Origin: Sanderia malayensis
Taxonomy: Eukaryota; Cnidaria; Scyphozoa; Semaeostomeae; Pelagiidae
DNA: 64,000 nucleotides
Direction: 5' to 3'
Assembly (NCBI GenBank): GCA_013076295.1
Contig: RQOL01000861.1
Coordinates: 1,550,001 to 1,614,000, forward strand
Shown: in pieces, positions 50,501-59,500 of the stretch
How the letters are laid out: every line of letters starts with the position of its first letter
Position numbering within the stretch: the stretch's first letter is position 1
Made by a program: the position numbers and the translations under genes
The notes under the pieces: model-generated
The model's database searches: none
Seen by the model: the letters and a program-made list of their open reading frames with translations, nothing else
Told to the model about the DNA's origin: nothing

Positions 50501-53500
50501 GCCTTTCAAATCACAACAGTAATAGTTAAAATCATGTTTGATAATATGTAAGATAATTACAATGAATTTAAAATAGAATTATGTGAATTTGACAGTGAAC
50601 ACAAACCTTGTCCCAATCTACCGATGCGAAAAACTCGTGGCTTTGAGTAAGCGCTGTAGGAATCGGATTCTTGTCCCAGTGCAATAAGGCCTGAATGAAA
50701 TCTGCAGCAACTTGCCAAAGAGTGGTTGGCAGGAGTTGTGTATGCGAATACCTGAAGCGAACAACAGACCATTCTTATACAAATTTGCGACGAGCTCTTA
50801 ATTCCGCTCAAGAGAATAATAAAGAATTGATATTTGAATTAGCGATGGGGAACGACAATTAAGCAGGTTAACGGCCATTAATTAATAATAAACTGGATCT
50901 CTATTGGTGACGAAAAAGTTGTGAAATACTCGCGTTGAATACAGTGAGGTATTGGGAGGATTATACGTGAAAGAATTGCAAAAGCTCCCTACTGTACGCC
51001 GACAATGGTACATGTAATGTGTTTGTGCGCGTGTGCGCCTGTGTGGAAACAGTTCAACTCAGTCATAAACAGCTCAATGCTCAATCAAGCAATCATCCGG
51101 AAATCCGAGAACACGTGATCATCTCCGATGCGAAAAGCAAGTATGCTTCAGAGTGGTCAAAGCGCAAGACGTCAAGAAGCCACTGACAATTATGCTATTG
51201 CTTCTGCTCGTTCTAAAATTATCCAAAATTACGTGTCATGCTCTTTTTATTGTTGTATCCCCGTCCCCCTACTTTTTAGTGCGCTCATCTTTATGACAGG
51301 TAAAGCATTGGTCAAACGACAAAAGCATCGGTCACAGTAGTCTCCATTATATGGAGGTCTCAATGTATTTAGCATGCCTTCAAGCCATGTATTCTACTTG
51401 GCTCTAACTGATTCAGTGTATATTCACAGTGGATTATGAACTTCCACTCTTTGCCATGCCATTGTGAAATAATAACATCTCTCACCTTGAATCTTGCGTC
51501 TGCAGTCGACTATTTGCTGAATCTTCGTCTGCTAAAGTCTTCTTACCAGTAAGCAACAAACACACCAACTTCCCAATATCTTTCCAATCCTTTGCTACGT
51601 TGTCCTGCTCAGCTGTTACCGAGTAGTGATAGGCACACGACGCTCGCTTCCCGTCGCACAGAAAGCACTCGAGCTGTGCCCACTGGCTGCTGTCGAATAT
51701 GTCCCTTGTCAACTGGACGTGTCCACTGGAATCGATTAGCACGTTTTCCAGGCGCAGATGCTTGTATGTTGCGCAGCAGACGTGTAAGTGACTGATTGCA
51801 GTTACGATCTCTGCGGCAATAAAGACGACTTCATCCAAATCCAAAGGCCCGTGAGAGTGGAAATAGTTGGAGAGTTGACGATCGGTATCAGCGCTGTCAA
51901 GTACCAAATAATTCCTCGACTTTGTCCTGAACGAATATCTACAATAAGAACAAGGATCGCATCTTACTCAGCTTCGCTTTCTGTGCTCAATCACGTATTT
52001 TCCGATAGGTGTCTTCCGCACTTCGCACAACAAATCATGTAGGCAAGGAAACCTTTTAATTAGCTACGTGAGTTGAGTTACGTCGGTTTTAGTGTGGAAT
52101 TTTTGGCATCAATGACACAAAATAGGGATTTATTTCTGAAGGTCTCGCTTACAACGTACATACCACACTGATTAAGTGGGCATTAGGTAATCAAAGACTC
52201 ACGCATGCTATAAATGCCTTAAATTTTTCATTGTATAGATCGCATTCAACCACACTCTCCAAGAAGCAGAAGATATTATTGTGAAAACAAAAAAACGTTA
52301 CAGGGGATTATGGAAGAGCAATATGACTGCAGAAATTTCAATTAGAAAACTAGAATCTCTGAGTACGTTTGCAACGAGACAATGGGATTTCAAGAGGTTT
52401 CTGGTAGAGCAGTGGGATCCCCGGGGACTTCATGGAAAAAGGACAGAATATTCTGGTTTGGCTATAGCGTAATTGAATCTATAATCCTTGGAAATCGCGG
52501 CAATAAATATCTTGTGATTTCTTGTAAAGCAGCAAATTTCGAAGCATTTTGAGTGGAGTGGTGATAGTCCTGCCATGGAGTAGATTGATAAAAAGAGTAT
52601 TGCACACCTGAGGCTGGTCAAAAATGGTATCCTGAAAGACTTCGTTTGCAGCAAGGAGTCTTGACTTGTGACACTGCAATCCTCTTTTTCGATAACATGC
52701 ATCACAAGACGTTCTCCAGTCTCCTTCTGGCGGACATTATAGACTTTATTGTTGCCAGAGCCTCGCACAAACTATGGATAAAAGAGAAAAAAATGCTAAG
52801 AAACAATGGTACCCCAGTATGGAAAGTATGGCAGATTCACACCCGAGATTTTTTTTGTAAATTGTCATTGCACACTTGATAAATTGGGTGTGTCCGAAAC
52901 ATAAGGGCGTGGTCTTGGTAGCTTGACACCTCCTGAGACCAGTATTTCAGTAATTTGCCATGAGGGAAAGGGAAATCTGCACCATCGCGCGAAGCGCGAA
53001 AAATTTTTTACACTTGCGAGTGGAGTGGGCCTATTTTCAAGTGCAAGTTTCCATCCTAAATTTGCGAGTTACTTACTGCTGCGAACAAATACAAACTTGG
53101 CAACCTAGGATATGAGTATTATATAAAGTTCATATTGCACACTTGAAGTACATATTTGTTGCATTGCACACTTGCACACTTAGGATTTTTAGGCTGCACA
53201 CCCGAGATCTCGGCGAAAACTGCCAGCCTTTCCATGGTTGCCGGACTATCCGCCCACCCAGCGATCCGCCCACTCTCCCATCCGCCCCACCTAAAACTAT
53301 GCGCCCACCTTCTGAGTCGTTCCGCCCACCCTGTCACATTTTTTATAAGGCTACTAGAACTATATTTTGTGTAATATAGCTTATGTTTAGAAATTTTATC
53401 TCAAATAATACTTTACTTACTCTGTACATTAATAATAAAAACTGATTTTGGAAATTTATTTAGAATTCTCGACCAAGTGCAAAAAATGTTCAAACAGGCC

Positions 53501-56500
53501 TATCTATAGTTGAATTTCGACACACTTAATTTGATAAAGGTGGGGGAGTTGAATGATCAAGAGACTGACACATGACACCGTATGTTCTGAAAGTACTAAA
53601 ATATGTTATCAAATGTTTCGTCGAATGTCACATGCTGCTCAATATCATAATGATAACTACACACACTAAAAAGAAAGATTCTGCCATCTTAACAAAATCG
53701 CTCTTTAAAGGTGGGAGATACGAATGACAAACAACCATCTATGTTCTTAAAGAACTATAACCAGAATATATTTTGCCATCTTTTGTCAAATATTTTAATA
53801 TTCTTTTTCTTATAATAATTTGTCGCCGAAAGAGGCCTGCGATCATTATTAAACAATAAAACAAAGCAGGACAATAAGTTATAATGAGTCACCTCCTCAA
53901 CGCTCTTGGGACGACACAGGTAAACAATAGCTATAGAATATGAGGGGAGTTTTGGGGCTGTACTAGTTAGCACCCTAATATAATAGCGTATCAATAGATT
54001 TCAATCACATCACTTCTTCGAAACGCTATTGGCTAATAAATACAATGAATCGTGATTTTCGATCCACCACAATCAATAAATGATCAGGCTTGTTGCTGAT
54101 AATTTAATCACTTTTGATTACAATCTCGATCACTACTACTAACGCGAACTCTACGAACACGAACAAATTATCAACATGGCCTCACTTTGTACATTTTGTA
54201 ACAACGAAGTTAGACCAAGACAAGAGGCAATAGAGTGCGATGTCTGCAAAAACTGGCAGCACAGGACCTGTGAAACTGGGATCTCCAGACATCAATATAG
54301 AGAAATGTGCCGTGAAGAAAAGGATGTCCAGTTTTTATGTTGCAATTGCAAGGTAAGTAACGGCCAGGTCTATAACGCGGATTTCCGTTCCTTATGAATG
54401 AAAAGATTATTAACTAATGCAATCTATTTTGATTATAGAATGAAGCAGAACTCATGGATACGTCCCTTCCTCTCTTTGCCGATACGGATGATGAAGAGAA
54501 TGAAGATTTCAGAAGATTTTGGTGTTGATGTTAAGAAGGAAGTCGAAAGACTATGTCGCCGTCCTGAAGGCAGTAATGCAATTGTTGGGGTCCAACATAT
54601 CAATAGAGCAAGCGGTGTTGGACTTCGAAGCTGCAGCCTGGAAAGGTTGCAGAAAAGTGCTCACCAGCAACATCCAAGGATGCTCGTTCCATTTGACGCA
54701 GGCAATATGGAGGAAAGTTCAGAACATTGGACTTGCCACAAGCTACAAGAATGATCCAGCCGTGCACAATTTCATTCGGAGCATCATGGCCCTTCCTTTC
54801 CTTCCTGCGGAGCATATTGCACCAGCGTTTGAGCAGCTGAAGAAAAGAGCAACCACGCCATTAGCTGCTTTGGTTCAATATGTCGAACAAACTTGGATTC
54901 AAAGCAGTGTTTGGTCACCAGACACTTGGTCTGTCTTTAACCAACCGGTGCGCACAAATAATGATGTAGAGGGATGGCATCGACGCCTGAACAATAAAGC
55001 TTCCAGAAGCTCACTCCAGTTCTATTTGCTGTTGCCGTTACTGTACGAAGAATCCTGCCTGGTATCATTGCAAGCAAGATTGGTTAAAAACAATAAACTG
55101 TCAAGATATCAAAGAAAAACCTTTAAAAACAGGCAAGGTCGCTTCTTTGAGCTTTGGAAGCGATATTCCCAAGGAGAACTAACCAGTGCAGTGTTAAATT
55201 ATGCGAAAAATATTCGTGACAAGTAGTTCCGGTTTAACACTTGTCTTCATAGCTGCTCTTTAGTTGTTCGTTTATCACTCTACTATTCACTACATTTATA
55301 TTCGCTGATTTCATGTTTAACCAAACGCTGTGTTTTTCTTATGCGTAAAACTCATAACTTTAACAGGTTATGGGCCCAGGATTGGTTAAGATCGAGTGAA
55401 TAAATGTAAATTTTGTTTATGAATTGATTTGACTTGGATTACTCTCGATTATGGCCGAGAGATCAGGCGATTACGTTTCATCGCACATTGCGAAATTCGA
55501 AGGAAAGAATTTCCATTTGTGGAAATTCAAGATGCAAATGATTCTAGAAGATAAAGATCTTTGGAACATTGTTTGTGGTGAAGAAGAAGAGCCTGTTGGT
55601 GAAGGGTCTACTGAGGCTTCAATTCAGAGATTTCGAAAGCGTGCGAGAAAGGCCTTTGCGACTATATGTTTGTCCTTGGGTGATAATCAACTATCTTTGG
55701 TTCGATCGGCTCAGACGGCGAGAGAAGCGTGGCTAAAATTGGAAGGTCACTATGAGGTAAAATCCTTGGCAAATAAGCTATTCTTACGTAAACAGTATTT
55801 TTCTGCTACGATGTCAGAAGGAGATACTATGATGGAACATGTTAATAAAATGAGAAGTTTAGCTGAACAGTTAAGCTCAGTGGGAGCTCAAGTGAGCGAG
55901 GATGATCAAGTGGCGACACTATTGTGCAGTCTTCCGGACTCTTACAATAATCTTATTGTTGCATTAGAGTCACGTGCTGATGATCTGAACATGGAGTTTG
56001 TGATAGCACGTTTACTACACGAGGAACGGAAACGCTGTGAAGTTTCGTCTGATCCTGATATTGCGATGGAGAAAGCTCTTATGGCTGCAAAGGAAAAGCC
56101 TTCAATGCACAAGCCAAAATTTGGAAATAAAAGAGGAAAATGCTTCAACTGTGGCTTAAAAGGACATTTTGCACGAAATTGTCATAAACCAAAGAAGTCA
56201 AAGGAAAAGCATGAGCAGCAAGCGAATTTCACAGAAACTACTGATAACAAGAATGCTCTATTTTGGGGATCATCAAATACAAACAGTGATGAATGTTTTA
56301 TTTGGTATATTGATTCGGGGGCGTCTCAGCACATGTCCTGTAATAAGAACTGGATGAAGAATTACAATGAATTCTCAGTTCCAGAAAAGGTTCGTTTGGG
56401 TGACAATCGCACAGTAGAGGCACTCGGGAAAGGAACAGTATGGCTAAGAGTTATGGCTGATGGACAATACAAACCTGTAGAGATGTCAGACGTCTTGTAT

Positions 56501-59500
56501 GTTCCTTCATTAGTAAAGAACTTATTTTCGGTGCGTGCAGTTGTTGATAAAGACCTTACAGTGATATTCAAAGATGACCAATGTATCATTTTGAATAAGA
56601 GTGGAAATGTGATGGGGTCAGGAAAGAAGGATGGTAAGCTGTTTACCCTTGATTGTAACATGATGGACAATCAATCTCATCAAGTTCATAGTGCCATTGG
56701 TGAAAAGTCAGCTAAATTATGGCATCAAAGATTTGGTCACCTTGGTATGAGGAATTTGAAAATCCTGCGTGATGAGAAGCTTGTTAATGGATTAAGTTTC
56801 AATGATTCAGAAGATATGAGTTTCTGTAATGGGTGTGCTAAAGGAAAGCAGACAAGAAACTCATTTCCTAGTAATGAAGCCACACGTTCATCTGAACTGC
56901 TAGGTATAGTGCATAGTGATGTCTGCGGACCGATGCAAACAGTTAGTCTTGGTGGTAATCGGTATTTGTGACATTTATCGATGATAAGTCCAGATTTGTG
57001 GCTGTATACTTTATGAAATCAAAGGATCAAGTGCTTCAGAAGTTCAAGGAGTATGAAGCAATGGTCACCAATGTTACTGGAAAGAAGATCAAAGTTTTTC
57101 GCTCAGATAATGGGGGTGAATATAGCTCGAGAGCGTTTGATGAATTCTTGGCCAGTAAAGGTATTGTAAAGCAAAGAAGCATTCCCAGAACACCGCAACA
57201 GAATGGAGTTGCAGAAAGGATGAATAGGACCATTCAAGAGAGTGCACGATCAATGCTACATGATGCAGAATTACCTTACATCTTTTGGGCTGAGGCAGTG
57301 GCAACAGCAGTAATTCTAAGAAATCGTAGTCCTACAGTTTCAGTGGAAAACATGACTCCATATGAAAGCTTCAATGGAAGAAAACCTGATGTCTCTCATT
57401 TCAAAGTATTTGGTTGTGATGCTTATATGCATATTGCGAAAGAAGACAGGAAGAAGTGGGACCCGAAATCCAAGAAATGCGTCTTCATTGGATACAGTCT
57501 TCACAGTAAAGGCTACAGACTGTATGATCCCAAAAGAAAACAAGTCTATGAATCAAGAGATGTAATATTTGTTGAAAATGAATTTGGTGATCGTTTGCAA
57601 AGGAAGAAAACCAATGACCAGCATGCAGAGACACCTGTTATCTCTCAACCAGATGTTTGCATAGACAACAGTGAACAAGAAACAGAAGACGAAGAAACTG
57701 TTGCTGATATGCAAATCGATCCTGGTGCCAATGGAGAGGATAATCAGAATGCTGAAAATGTGGTCATACCACGACGTTCAAATCGTATTAGAAAAGTTCC
57801 AGAGAGAAATGGATGCATAACTGGAGATTGGTGGGAAGTGGAAGATTCACTTCATGTTAATGCTGATGAAAGCCAAGAAGAACCCAGAACAATTCAACAA
57901 GCTTTGAATTCACCTGCGAAAGGCAAGTGGAAAGCTGCACTTGATAGCGAATACTCATCACTGATGAAGAATGAAGCATGGAATCTTGTACAACTTCCAC
58001 AAGGAAGAAAACCTATTGGATGCCGTTGGGTATTCAAGATCAAGCATCATGCAGATGGCTCAATTGAGAGGTACAAGGCACGGCTCGTTGCTAAAGGGTA
58101 CTCTCAAGAAGCTGGAGTCGATTTTGAAGAAACTTATTCTCCAGTTGCACGATATACCACCATACGTACAGTTCTTGCCATAGCTAATCAACTGGACCTT
58201 GAATTGCACCAAATGGACGTGCAAACCGCATTTCTCAATGGCGAGTTACGGGAAGAGATTTACATGGATCAACCCGAAGGTTTTCTTGAAGATGGCAAAG
58301 AGAATCTCGTTTGTAAACTAAACAAAAGTCTGTATGGACTTAAGCAAGCTTCAAGATGCTGGTTTACAACTATGGATACATTCTTGAAAGAAAAAGGGTA
58401 TGAACAATCAAAGTCTGATAATTGCCTATACATCAAGCGAGTGGGAGGGGAATTTATTATTATTTCTCTGTTTGTGGATGACCTGTTGCTAGCTTGTAAC
58501 AGTGTCCAAATGCTTGAGAAGGAGAAGAAAGAGTTGCAAAAGCGATTTTGCATGAAAGATCTTGGCGAAGTTCATTATCTGCTTGGTATACAGATTGAAC
58601 GCGACAGAGCCAAGAAGAAGATGTTGTTGCATCAAGCAAAATATCTGTCTGATATGTTGCTTAAATACGGGATGCAAGATTGCAAGCCAGTGTCAACACC
58701 TCAAGTAACTGGTTCAACACTTGTTGTACATGATGGTGATGCAATTGACAGGCAAAAGTATCAAGCAATCATCGGTAGTCTTACCTACGCTGTCACTACA
58801 ACACGACCTGACATTGCTCAAGCCTTGGGGTCTGTAAACCAATTTTGTTCTAACCCTAGTGGAGAACATTGGCAGAGCGTGAAACGCATATTACGCTACA
58901 TTAAAGGAACAATCAATTTGGGAATTGAGTTCGATGGATCAAGAGAAAATGAAGTTCAACTCATTGGATTCGTTGATGCAGACTGGGGTGGCAATCTAAA
59001 TGGACGCAAATCTCAGTCAGGTTATTTGTTTTCAATCTGTGGCGGTATTGTCAGTTGGGCTAGCAAGAAACGGGCAACCGTTGCACTATCATCGACAGAA
59101 GCTGAGTATGTTGCGGCATGTCTTGCAACCCAGGAAGCAGTTTGGCTTCGTTCATTATTAGCTGATTTAAGTTTTTTACAAGACAAGCCAAGCATTATCT
59201 TTGAGGATAATCAGGGTACAATCGCTCTGTCTAAAAATCCAAAATACCATTCAAGAACCAAGCACATTGATGTCAAATATCATTTTGTGCGTGATAAATG
59301 TGAAAGTGAGGAAATCGTTCTCACTTATTGCTCTACAAACGACATGATTGCCGATATGCTGACAAAGGCATTGCCAAGAACACTCTTTGAAAGATTTCGA
59401 ACATATCTGAATATGATGAAAAGAAACTAGCCAAACTTCAATTCTTTCAAAAGAGACAATTTATTGACAATTTTTTATGATTATATTTTTCGAGTGGGAG

